In this document: piece after piece, positions 44,636-52,060 of the stretch
How the letters are laid out: every line of letters begins with the position of its first letter
Position numbering within the stretch: position 1 is the stretch's first letter
From: Streptomyces sp. ISL-87
GTDB taxonomy: Bacteria > Actinomycetota > Actinomycetes > Streptomycetales > Streptomycetaceae
Length of the DNA stretch: 64,000 nucleotides
Reading direction: 5' to 3'
NCBI RefSeq assembly: GCF_018614095.1
Contig: NZ_JAGGOY010000015.1
Location: 1 to 64,000, forward strand
Notes under the pieces: generated by a model
Told to the model about the DNA's origin: nothing
The model's input: the letters and a program-made list of their open reading frames with translations, nothing else
Databases searched by the model: none
Position numbers and translations under genes: made by a program

Positions 44636-45841
44636 GTGTCGACAACTGCTGATGCCATCCGTTCCGCCGACGCGCACAGCGCGCACAACTATCACCCGCT
44701 GCCCGTGGTCGTCGCGTCCGCGGAAGGCGCGTGGATGACCGACGTGGAGGGCCGCCGCTATCTGGACATGCTCGCCGGTTACTCGGCGCTCAACTTCGGG
44801 CACGGCAACCGCCGCCTCATCGACGCCGCCAAGGCGCAGCTGGAGCGGGTCACCCTCACCTCCCGCGCCTTCTACCACGACCGCTTCGCCGACTTCTGCA
44901 CCGAACTCGCCGCGCTGTGCGGCAAGGAGATGGTGCTGCCCATGAACACGGGCGCGGAGGCGGTGGAGACGGCCGTGAAGACCGCCCGCAAGTGGGGCTA
45001 CGAGGTCAAGGGCGTCCCGGACGGACACGCCAAGATCGTGGTCGCCGCCGACAACTTCCACGGCCGTACGACGACCATCGTGAGCTTCTCCACGGACCAC
45101 GAGGCCCGCGACCACTTCGGGCCGTACACGCCGGGCTTCGAGATCGTCCCCTACGGGGACCTCACCGCGCTCTCCCACGCCGTCACCTCGAACACGGTCG
45201 CCGTGCTTCTGGAGCCGATCCAGGGCGAGGCGGGCGTCCTCGTCCCCCCTGCGGGTTATCTCCAGGGGGTACGGGAACTGACGCGCGAGCGGAACGTTCT
45301 CTTCATGGCGGACGAGATCCAGTCGGGCCTGGGCCGCACCGGCAAGACCTTCGCGTGCGAGCACGAGGGGGTCGTACCGGACGTGTACATCCTCGGCAAG
45401 GCGCTCGGCGGCGGCGTCGTGCCGGTGTCGGCCGTGGTCGCCGACCGGGATGTGCTCGGGGTGTTCCGGCCGGGCGAGCACGGCTCCACCTTCGGTGGGA
45501 ACCCGCTGGCCTGCGCGGTCGCGCTGGAGGTCATCGCGATGCTCCGGTCGGGCGAGTACCAGCAGCGGGCGACCGAGCTCGGCGACCACCTGCACCGGGA
45601 GCTGAACCTGCTCGTCGGCGGCGGCGCGGTGACCGCCGTACGCGGGCGCGGGCTGTGGGCGGGCATCGACATCGAACCGGCCCACGGGACGGGCCGGGAG
45701 ATCTCCGAGAAGCTGATGGAGCTCGGGGTGCTGGTGAAGGACACCCACGGGTCGACGATCCGGATCGCCCCGCCGCTGGTGATCACCAAGGAGGACCTGG
45801 ACTGGGGGCTGGACCAGCTGCGAAGCGTGCTCGCCGGATAG
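44636..45841 (+). CDS. rocD: Ornithine aminotransferase
   Basis: PLP-dependent ornithine-oxo-acid transaminase converting ornithine to glutamate semialdehyde; 401 residues. It has HNYHPLPVVVASAEGAWMTDVEG at the N-terminus, MLAGYSALNFGHGNRR, LPMNTGAEAVETAVKTARKWG, NFHGRTTTIVSFSTD, FMADEIQSGLGRTG and the Schiff-base lysine in YILGKALGGGVVPVSAV, all diagnostic of rocD rather than general class-III transaminases. GTG 44636 was chosen. It is divergent from glyA with 235 bases between. Triplicate CCGGACAG repeats follow its stop codon. Confidence 0.95.
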   Translation: MSTTADAIRSADAHSAHNYHPLPVVVASAEGAWMTDVEGRRYLDMLAGYSALNFGHGNRRLIDAAKAQLERVTLTSRAFYHDRFADFCTELAALCGKEMVLPMNTGAEAVETAVKTARKWGYEVKGVPDGHAKIVVAADNFHGRTTTIVSFSTDHEARDHFGPYTPGFEIVPYGDLTALSHAVTSNTVAVLLEPIQGEAGVLVPPAGYLQGVRELTRERNVLFMADEIQSGLGRTGKTFACEHEGVVPDVYILGKALGGGVVPVSAVVADRDVLGVFRPGEHGSTFGGNPLACAVALEVIAMLRSGEYQQRATELGDHLHRELNLLVGGGAVTAVRGRGLWAGIDIEPAHGTGREISEKLMELGVLVKDTHGSTIRIAPPLVITKEDLDWGLDQLRSVLAG

Positions 45842-45865
45842 CCGGACAGCCGGACAGCCGGACAG

Positions 45866-47056
45866 TCAGAGGATGACGTGGGGCAGGAAGCGGGCGTACT
45901 CGTCCGTGACCGGCCCCGCCGATTCCCGGATGCCGAGCCCCGCCGCCTCCTCCTCGACGACCCACGCGCCGAGCACCACCCGGTTGCCGTCGAAGTCGGG
46001 CAGCGGGGCCAGGCTCTGGAAGACGTACGTCTCGTCCTCGACCGGCGCGAACGGCTCACCGCCCACCGGATGCAGCGTCACTCCGGCGCCCTCGCGGCCC
46101 AGCAGCGGCTTGGCCGCGAAGCCGGTGGTGTCCGCGAGCTCGCGCGGGCCGTCGAGGTAGGCGGGCAGCAGGTTCGGGTGCTCGGGGAAGAGTTCCCACA
46201 GGATCGCCAGCAGCGCCTTGTTGGACAGCAGCATCTTCCACAGCGGCTCGATCCAGAGGGTGGTGCCGGAGCCCCCGCCGTGGTCGTACGTGCCGAGCAC
46301 CTGGGGGCCGAACTCGTCCTCGGCCAGCCACTCCCAGGGGTAGAGCTTGAAGCAGCTGCGGATGAAGCGCAGCTTGTCGTCCACGAACCGGCCGGACAGG
46401 CTGTCCCAGCCGATCTGCTCGACGGACAGCGCGTGGGTGTCCAGGCCGGCCTGTTCGGCGGTCTCCTGGAGGTAGGCGACCGTCATCAGGTCCTCGCCGA
46501 GCTCGTCGGTCTCGGAGTGCGCGAAGTGCAGCGGGCCGGGCGGGAGCAGTTCCGCCTGCCGGCGCCAGGCATCGACGAGCCGCTCGTGCAGGGAGTTCCA
46601 CTGGTCGGCGCCGGGGAAGCGGTCCTCCATCCAGAACCACTGCGGGCTCGCCGCCTCCACGAGGGAGGTGGGGGTGTCGGCGTTGTACTCCAGCATCTTG
46701 GCGGGGCTGCCGGTGCCGTCGTAGCGCAGGTCGAAACGGCCGTAGAGGGAGGGCTGTTCGGCGCGCCGGCGCCAGGATTCGGCGATCAGCTTGGCGAGGT
46801 GCGGGTCGGTGACGCCGAGGTCCGCGAAGCGGTCGTGCTCAACGATGTGCGCGGCCGCGGCGAGGCACATGGCGTGCAGTTCCTCGACGACCTCCTCCAG
46901 CGCCTCGACCTCCGGGAGCGAGAAGGAGTAGTACGCGCTCTCGTCCCAGTAGGGGCGCAGGGAGTCGTCGGGGTAGCGGGTGAGGGGGTAGATCAGCCCC
47001 TGCTCCTCGACGGTCTGCTGCCAGTCCGGGCGGGGCTCGATGGTGTGGCGCTTCAC
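45866..47056 (-). CDS. Glutathionylspermidine synthase family ATP-grasp protein (YgiC/YjfC-like)
   Basis: ATP-grasp ligase-like protein of 396 residues, family GSP_synth. Landmarks: the N-terminal RPYWDESAYYSFSLPEVEALE, RFDLRYDGTGSPAKMLEYNADTPTS, the acceptor pocket region EPLWKMLLSNKALLAILWELFPEHP and AAKPLLGREGAGVTLH with the ATP-binding Lys. E. coli YgiC and YjfC resemble it; they lack a proven product, and Streptomyces makes mycothiol rather than glutathione, so spermidine conjugation is unlikely. It is coupled to a small lipoprotein gene four bases upstream, recalling E. coli ygiB-ygiC. Confidence 0.9.
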   Translation of the reverse strand: MKRHTIEPRPDWQQTVEEQGLIYPLTRYPDDSLRPYWDESAYYSFSLPEVEALEEVVEELHAMCLAAAAHIVEHDRFADLGVTDPHLAKLIAESWRRRAEQPSLYGRFDLRYDGTGSPAKMLEYNADTPTSLVEAASPQWFWMEDRFPGADQWNSLHERLVDAWRRQAELLPPGPLHFAHSETDELGEDLMTVAYLQETAEQAGLDTHALSVEQIGWDSLSGRFVDDKLRFIRSCFKLYPWEWLAEDEFGPQVLGTYDHGGGSGTTLWIEPLWKMLLSNKALLAILWELFPEHPNLLPAYLDGPRELADTTGFAAKPLLGREGAGVTLHPVGGEPFAPVEDETYVFQSLAPLPDFDGNRVVLGAWVVEEEAAGLGIRESAGPVTDEYARFLPHVIL

Positions 47057-47060
47057 CGGG

Positions 47061-47414
47061 TCAGCCGCCGCTGGAACTGGTGTGGTGGCTGCCGCCGATG
47101 CCGCCGCGGGTGACGGCGGACTTGTCGAAGCTGCCGCCGGAGACCTTGCCGTTGCTGACGTAGCCGCCGTAGTAGTACGAGCCGCCGTGGCCGCCGCTCT
47201 TGCAGTCCTTCATGTTCAGGTGCTCCAGCGTGGAGCGGGAGGCGCAGCGCTTGTCGGGGTCGCCGCTGCTGCCGCACGCCACGAGGGTGGCGGCGAGCAG
47301 GCCCATGCCGCCGAGCGCGACGGCGCCGGAGCGCATGCGGCGCCGGCCGGTGCCGCTGCCGGTGCCGCTGCTTGTGCCGCTGCTGGTGCTGCTGCTGGTG
47401 TCGCTGGTGTCCAT
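47061..47414 (-). CDS. Small Ser/Gly-rich lipoprotein linked to the ATP-grasp gene
   Basis: Protein of 117 residues. A Ser/Thr/Gly-rich leader of about 23 residues with DTSSSTSSGTSSGTG precedes a basic-start signal RRRMRSGAVALGGMG and a lipobox LVAC at about Cys47. The mature part starts GSSGDPDKRC and has two more cysteines (RC, DCK), then a Gly/Ser/Tyr/His-rich tail (GGHGGSYYYGGYVSNGK, GGSHHTSSSGG). I do not recognise a domain. The genomic pairing with a YgiC-like protein parallels the YgiB (DUF1190) lipoprotein of E. coli, whose tail is likewise Gly/Ser-rich; homology is not provable here. Confidence 0.8.
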   Translation of the reverse strand: MDTSDTSSSTSSGTSSGTGSGTGRRRMRSGAVALGGMGLLAATLVACGSSGDPDKRCASRSTLEHLNMKDCKSGGHGGSYYYGGYVSNGKVSGGSFDKSAVTRGGIGGSHHTSSSGG

Positions 47415-47528
47415 GTGTCCGCGGCTCCCCGGTAGTGGCGTACTGCCGACAGATTAGAACGGGCCTGCGGAGCGACGGAATCCGGCCGTCGTCACACCCT
47501 TGTCACGGGAGTGACCTAGAGTCAGTTC

Positions 47529-48401
47529 GTGCTGATTGGGATGATTTGCGCGCTGGGTGCGGCTGTCTGCTTCGGTACGGCGTCGGTCTTGCAGGCGATG
47601 GGGGCACGGGCGGCGGAGCCGGGTACGGGCTCGGGGGTGGACCCGGCGCTGATGCTCCGCGTGGTGCGGCAGTGGCGTTACGTCCTGGGTCTGGCCCTGG
47701 ACGCCGCCGGCTTCGTCCTCCAGATCATCGCCCTCCGGCACATCCCGATCTACGCGGTGGGCGCGGCACTGGCCGCCAGTCTGGCGGTGACGGCGGTGGT
47801 CGCGGCGCGGCTGTTGCGGGTGCGGCTGAGCGGGATGGAGTGGGGTGCGGTGGGGGTGGTGTGCGCGGGGCTGCTGATGCTGGGGCTGTCGTCCGGGGAG
47901 GAGGGCTCGGGGGAGGGCTCGTCGGCCCTGGCGTGGGGGCTGCTGGGGGTGGCGGGGCTGGTGCTCCTGATCGGTGCGGTGGCGGGCCGCCTCCCGGACC
48001 GCGCCCGGGCCCTGGCCCTCGGCCTGGCGGCGGGCACGGGCTTCGGCGTGGTCGAGGTCGCCGTCCGCCTCATCGACGACGTCAGCCTCGACGCCTTCGG
48101 CAACCCGGCCCTGTACGCACTCCTGCTGGGCGGAGGCGCGGCCTTCATGCTCCTCACCTCGGCGCTGCAGCGCGGCTCGGTGACGACGGCCACGGCCGGG
48201 ATGATCCTGGGCGAGACGCTCGGCCCGGCGGTGGTGGGTGTGGCCTGGCTCGGCGACCGCACCCGCGAGGGCCTCACCTGGCTGGCCCTGACCGGCTTCG
48301 CCGTCTCCGTGGCGGGAGCCCTCGCCCTGGCCCGCTTCGGCGAACCCCCGGCCCCGGCCCCGGCCCCGGCCGACGGCCCTCAACTCCGCCCGGCGAGCTG
48401 A
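47529..48401 (+). CDS. EamA/DMT-type integral membrane protein
   Basis: Membrane protein of 290 residues with eight to nine hydrophobic helices arranged as two related halves, like drug/metabolite transporters. The first half starts MICALGAAVCFGTASVLQAMGAR, typical of the Streptomyces DMT-like proteins, and the second half includes LALGLAAGTGFGVVEVAVRL. The C-terminal tail is Pro/Ala-rich (PAPAPAPADG). The substrate is unknown. The GTG at 47529 is the likely start. The 244 bases after it are G/C homopolymer-rich with no gene. Confidence 0.87.
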   Translation: MLIGMICALGAAVCFGTASVLQAMGARAAEPGTGSGVDPALMLRVVRQWRYVLGLALDAAGFVLQIIALRHIPIYAVGAALAASLAVTAVVAARLLRVRLSGMEWGAVGVVCAGLLMLGLSSGEEGSGEGSSALAWGLLGVAGLVLLIGAVAGRLPDRARALALGLAAGTGFGVVEVAVRLIDDVSLDAFGNPALYALLLGGGAAFMLLTSALQRGSVTTATAGMILGETLGPAVVGVAWLGDRTREGLTWLALTGFAVSVAGALALARFGEPPAPAPAPADGPQLRPAS

Positions 48402-48645
48402 GGAGTCCCCACGCGGCGGGCCGGGGGGGCCGGGGGGCGGAGGGCTGGCGGAACCGAGCCCCGGCATGCCCGGCGGGGCCAGGGCCGTCGGCGGCGAAGC
48501 AGTGCCCGAAGCTGCGGGAGCCGCCCGGGTGCCGGACCGCGAGCGGGCCCCTCCGGGCCGGCCCTCGGCCGCGGCCGCCGTGTCCGCCGCGCGGCCGCCG
48601 TCCGGCCGCCGTCCGGCCGCGCCGCACGGCCGACGGGGCCCCGGG

Positions 48646-50049
48646 TCAGGGGAGGGTTGCGGCGAGGGCCGTCAGGGTTGGGGTCCAGGCGCTGTCCGAG
48701 GGGGTGCCGTAGCCGACGACCAGGGCGTCGCGCGGGGGCATGTCGGCCTCCGGGTGGCGGAAGCGGGACAGGCCGGTCAGGGCCAGGTCCTGCCAGGACG
48801 CCGCCTGGAGCAGCGCGCGCTCCGTGCCCGGCGGAAGGTCCAGCACCGCGTGCAGGCCCGCCGCGATGCCGGAGACCGCCACCCGGTCCCCCACCGCCTC
48901 GACCAGCGCGTCCCGGCGGCGCCGGTAGCGCAGCCGCATGCCGCGCACGTGGCGGTCGTAGGCCCCGGACCGGATGAACTCCGCCAGCGTCAGCTGGTCC
49001 AGCGCGCTGGAGGTCCAGTCGGCCCGGCCCTTCGCTGCCACGACCTCGTCCAACACCCCCGGCGGGACGACCATCCAGCCCATCCGCAGGCCCGGGGCCA
49101 GGGATTTGCTCGCCGTGCCCAGGTACACCACCCGGTCCGGGTCCAGCCCCTGGAGGGCGCCGACCTGCTGGCGGTCGTAACGGAACTCCCCGTCGTAGTC
49201 GTCCTCCAGGATCAGCCCGCCCGTGGTGCGGGCCCAGTCGACGGCCGCCGTCCGGCGGGCCGGGGTCAGGGCCGCGCCCGTGGGGAACTGGTGGGCCGGC
49301 GTCAGGAGGACGGCGCCCACTCCCGCCGCCAGGTCCGCGGTGCGGGCCCCCGCCTCGTCGACCCGCAGCGGCCGTGTCCGCAGTCCGGCCCCCGTCAGCA
49401 CGTCGCGGTGGATGTCCAGGCTGTACCCCTCCACCGCGATGTCCCGTACCCGCCGTTCCCGCAGCACTCCGGCCAGCAGCTTCAGCCCATGCACGAACCC
49501 CGCGCACAGCACGATCCGTTCGGGGTCGGCGTACACCCCGCGCGCCCGGGCCAGGTACCCGGCCAGCGCCTCCCGCAGTTCCGCCCGCCCGCGCCCGTCC
49601 GCCCCGTACCCGAAGGCGTCGTTCGGCGCGTCCGTCAGCGCCCGCCGGGCCGCCGACAGCCACGCCGCGCGCGGAAAGCTGCCCAGGTCCGGGGAGCCGG
49701 GCACCAGGCTGTACGAGGGACCCCGCCGCGCGGGACGGCTGACCCGGGGGGCGCCGGCGGCCGACGCGGGACGACGCGGGCGCGCCCGCTCGGCGACCCG
49801 GGTGCCCGAGCCCTGGCGGGCCGTCAGCCAGCCCTCGGCGACGAGTTCGGCGTAGGCCTCCGCGACCGTGTTCCGGGCGATCCCGAGATCCGCGGCGAGC
49901 GACCGCGAGGACGGCAGCCGGGTCCCGGGAGCCAGCCGCCCACCGCGCGCGGCCTCACGCAGGGCCTCCGCCAGCCCGGCCCGCAGGCCGCGCCCGGCGG
50001 AGAGCTCCAGATGAAGGTCGGCACCGAAAGTGGCCCAGGATTCCGTCAT
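48646..50049 (-). CDS. MocR/PdxR-type GntR-aminotransferase regulator
   Basis: Regulator of 467 residues fusing a GntR winged helix with a class-I aminotransferase-like domain. HTH: RLAPGTRLPSSRSLAADLGIARNTVAEAY (about 30-75). The aminotransferase part (about 110-467) has APNDAFGYGADGRGRAELREAL, VLLTPAHQFPTG, ILEDDYDGEFRYD, and YLGTASKSLAPGLRMGW with the PLP lysine. Such proteins use bound PLP to sense GABA or vitamin B6. It is divergent from a carboxymuconolactone-decarboxylase-like gene, with the start only 47 bases from that gene's start, and likely controls it. ATG 50049 was chosen. Confidence 0.93.
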   Translation of the reverse strand: MTESWATFGADLHLELSAGRGLRAGLAEALREAARGGRLAPGTRLPSSRSLAADLGIARNTVAEAYAELVAEGWLTARQGSGTRVAERARPRRPASAAGAPRVSRPARRGPSYSLVPGSPDLGSFPRAAWLSAARRALTDAPNDAFGYGADGRGRAELREALAGYLARARGVYADPERIVLCAGFVHGLKLLAGVLRERRVRDIAVEGYSLDIHRDVLTGAGLRTRPLRVDEAGARTADLAAGVGAVLLTPAHQFPTGAALTPARRTAAVDWARTTGGLILEDDYDGEFRYDRQQVGALQGLDPDRVVYLGTASKSLAPGLRMGWMVVPPGVLDEVVAAKGRADWTSSALDQLTLAEFIRSGAYDRHVRGMRLRYRRRRDALVEAVGDRVAVSGIAAGLHAVLDLPPGTERALLQAASWQDLALTGLSRFRHPEADMPPRDALVVGYGTPSDSAWTPTLTALAATLP

Positions 50050-50054
50050 GAAAA

Positions 50055-50073
50055 TGGACCATATCCGTGGTCC
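50055..50073. promoter_or_regulatory. Inverted repeat between the MocR and CMD genes
   Basis: TGGACCA (50055-50061) and TGGTCC (50068-50073) form a dyad GGACCA-N6-TGGTCC in a 46-base divergent gap that has room for little else. It probably is the operator for the MocR-type protein, whose family often uses TGGxxC-like half sites. Confidence 0.5.
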
Positions 50074-50095
50074 GCCTGCTTCGTACGGTAGGGGC

Positions 50096-50629
50096 ATGAG
50101 CACCGACACCAGCACTCACGACCACACCGCCACCACCACCGCCACCACCACCGCACCCGAGCACACGCCCCGCATGAACTGGGCCCAGAACGCGCCCGAG
50201 GTTTACAAGGCCGTCTACGCCCTGGAGGTCGCCGCGCGCAAGGGCCTGGACCCGGCCCTGGTCGAGCTCGTCAAGATCCGCGCCTCGCAGCTCAACCACT
50301 GCGCCTTCTGCCTCGACATGCACACGAAGGACGCGATCGCGGCCGGCGAGAGCGTGGAGCGCATCGTGCTGCTGGCCACTTGGGAGGAGTCGCGGCACTT
50401 CTACACCGAGCGGGAACTCGCCGCGGTCGAACTGACCGAGGCCGTAACCGTCCTGACCGACGGATTCGTTCCCGACGAGGTGTACGAGAAGGCCGCGAAG
50501 CACTTCGACGAGAAGGAGCTGACCCAGCTGATCGCCGTGATCGCGACCATCAACGTCTGGAACCGCTTCGGCGTCACCAGCCGTCTGGTGCCCGGCCACT
50601 ACACCCCGGGCATGCACAAGAACGGCTGA
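50096..50629 (+). CDS. Carboxymuconolactone decarboxylase / AhpD-like protein
   Basis: Protein of 177 residues of the CMD/AhpD superfamily. After a Thr/His-rich N-terminal tail (THDHTATTTATTTAPEHTP), the family core is LVKIRASQLNHCAFCLDMHTKDAI with the CxxC redox pair and catalytic His, then ATWEESRHFYTERELAAVEL. Such proteins are usually alkylhydroperoxidase-like peroxidases or decarboxylases acting in antioxidant defence. The ATG at 50096 follows AGGGG. Its divergent partner is the MocR regulator; the leftward cassette starts four bases after its stop on the other strand. Confidence 0.92.
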   Translation: MSTDTSTHDHTATTTATTTAPEHTPRMNWAQNAPEVYKAVYALEVAARKGLDPALVELVKIRASQLNHCAFCLDMHTKDAIAAGESVERIVLLATWEESRHFYTERELAAVELTEAVTVLTDGFVPDEVYEKAAKHFDEKELTQLIAVIATINVWNRFGVTSRLVPGHYTPGMHKNG

Positions 50630-50632
50630 CCG

Positions 50633-51667
50633 TCAGCCTCCCGGACGGAACGCGGCCAGCGCCGCCTCGTGGTGCCGCTGCGTGACCGCCCACTCGCCCG
50701 CCGGACCGCCCGTCAGCACCGCCCACTTGGCGCCGTCCGACGCGACGAAGACCCGTTCGACCACCCGGCGGCTGCCGTGCGACTCCGCGTTGTCGTACTC
50801 GTAGACCAGCTCCGCGGCCTCGCCGCTGCCGGGGACCGAACCGATCTTGATCTCGTGGTAGTTCGGCCGGTTCCGCAGATCGTACGAGGAGCCCCTGACG
50901 GCGTCGAGCGGACTGAGCTCCGGCTCGCCCACCCGGAAGATCTGGAGCAGCGCGGACCGGTCGGGCGAGCGGTAGAAGACGTTGCCGTCCTCCACCTCCC
51001 GGCCCCATCCCGTGGGGACGGCGACGGTGAAGCCCTTAGGGTCCTGGACGATCTCGTGGCCGTCGGCCCCGCTCGGACTCGGACTCGGGCTGCCGCTGGG
51101 CGATGAGGAGCCGGTACCGGTGGGCGACGGCGTGTCCGGCGAACCGCCGGTGGGCCCGCCCGAGGCGGTTCCCCCGGACGTCGGCGCGCCGGACACAACG
51201 GTTCCGTTCTTGTCGCCCCCTTGAGCCGAGTCGTCCGAATCCCGCTGTACGAACCACACCGCCGCGGCACCGATCGCCATCGCGGCGACCGCGATGCCCG
51301 CCAGCGCCGGTACCCCCCACCGGCCGTGCGGCCCGTCGGGGCGCGGGGGCCCCGGCGGTACGTGCGGCTGGTGGGGGTCGTACACGGGCGGCGAAGGGGG
51401 CGGCGGCGGGCCGGGCACCGGGGCCGGGGGGCCGTACGCCGGTGGTGCGTACGTCGGCGGTGCGTACGTCGGCGGTGCGTACGTCGGCGGTGCGTACGTC
51501 GGCGGTGCGTACGTCGGCGGCTCGTACGTCGGCGGCGCCGGGGCGGGCGCCGGGGCCGGAGCCGGAGCGGGCGCCGGAGCCGGAGCGGCCGCTTCCCATA
51601 CCCAGCGCTGCGCGTGCGCGTCCCAGCGCGGCTCGCCGGACTGCGCCGGCGGCGGTGGCGGTGCCAT
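50633..51667 (-). CDS. Single-pass membrane protein with PPTYA repeats (third gene of cassette)
   Basis: Protein of 344 residues I cannot name. It begins with a QSGEPRWDAHAQRWVWE segment, then an Ala/Pro run and six to seven PPTYA pentapeptides (about 46-80), one membrane helix (WGVPALAGIAVAAMAIGAAAVW, about 115-137) and a Ser/Pro/Gly-rich linker. The C-terminal outside domain (about 200-344) has GFTVAVPTGWGREVEDGNVFYRS and RRVVERVFVASDGAKWAVL. This outside part resembles the domains hung on Streptomyces PknB-type kinases. It follows the 129-residue gene by three bases, so the three genes from 53792 to 50633 are one operon. Topology and linkage are seen; function is not. Confidence 0.8.
   Translation of the reverse strand: MAPPPPPAQSGEPRWDAHAQRWVWEAAAPAPAPAPAPAPAPAPAPPTYEPPTYAPPTYAPPTYAPPTYAPPTYAPPAYGPPAPVPGPPPPPSPPVYDPHQPHVPPGPPRPDGPHGRWGVPALAGIAVAAMAIGAAAVWFVQRDSDDSAQGGDKNGTVVSGAPTSGGTASGGPTGGSPDTPSPTGTGSSSPSGSPSPSPSGADGHEIVQDPKGFTVAVPTGWGREVEDGNVFYRSPDRSALLQIFRVGEPELSPLDAVRGSSYDLRNRPNYHEIKIGSVPGSGEAAELVYEYDNAESHGSRRVVERVFVASDGAKWAVLTGGPAGEWAVTQRHHEAALAAFRPGG
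51429..51533 (-). repeat. 15-bp in-frame minisatellite encoding PPTYA
   Basis: Seven 15-bp units (GGTGCGTACGTCGGC and variants on plus) encode P-P-T/A-Y-A/G/E on the minus strand; the five middle copies are identical. It is the same unit length as the repeat at 16117-16434 but unrelated in sequence. The Tyr-containing proline-rich arm lies before the membrane helix, in the cytoplasm. Confidence 0.93.
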
Positions 51668-51670
51668 GGC

Positions 51671-52060
51671 TCAGCCCCCCAGCGTCGCGAGCAGGCCGCC
51701 CAGGGCGGTGGCGGCGCTCACCGACTCCACCAGCGGAGCCCACCGCTCCAGCGCCTCGCGCAGCCGGGTGACCAGGCCCGGTCTGATCTCCTCCGCGCCC
51801 TCCAGGGCCCCCGCGGCCCCGTCCAGTTCGGCGTCCAGCGCGGACCGGTCGGCCCCGCGCGGCAGCCGGACCAGGGCCGCGCGCAGATCGAGTACCGCCT
51901 CCAGCAGTTCCGGTGCCCCGGGCGCGCCCGCCTGCGGACCGCCGTGGTGAACCGTGTTGGTGTTGTTGCTGCCGCCGATACTGAACGCGCTGCCGTGGAT
52001 GTCGCCCAGTCGCACCGAAGGCTCCTGCCCGGCGCTCCCGGCCGCCCCGCTATCTGCCAC
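51671..52060 (-). CDS. Small helical protein with amyloid-like N-terminal motif (second gene of cassette)
   Basis: Protein of 129 residues starting at GTG 52060, eleven bases inside the upstream gene. Residues 21-40 read IHGSAFSIGGSNNTNTVHHG, a Gly/Asn/Ser motif matched without gaps by residues 556-575 of the upstream protein. The rest (about 45-129) is predicted all-helical: LLEAVLDLRAALVRLPRG, DAELDGAAGALEGAEEI, RLREALERWAPLVESV and a hydrophobic end SAATALGGLLATLGG. Similar helical tails occur in bacterial effector-associated proteins. There is no known family. It is strictly coupled to both neighbours. Confidence 0.72.
   Translation of the reverse strand: MADSGAAGSAGQEPSVRLGDIHGSAFSIGGSNNTNTVHHGGPQAGAPGAPELLEAVLDLRAALVRLPRGADRSALDAELDGAAGALEGAEEIRPGLVTRLREALERWAPLVESVSAATALGGLLATLGG

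Noticed and set aside
48402..48645. Small genes in the G/C-homopolymer-rich gap
   Set aside because: Several frames stay open only because the sequence lacks A and T; no ribosome site, hydrophobic pattern or family signature supports any of them.
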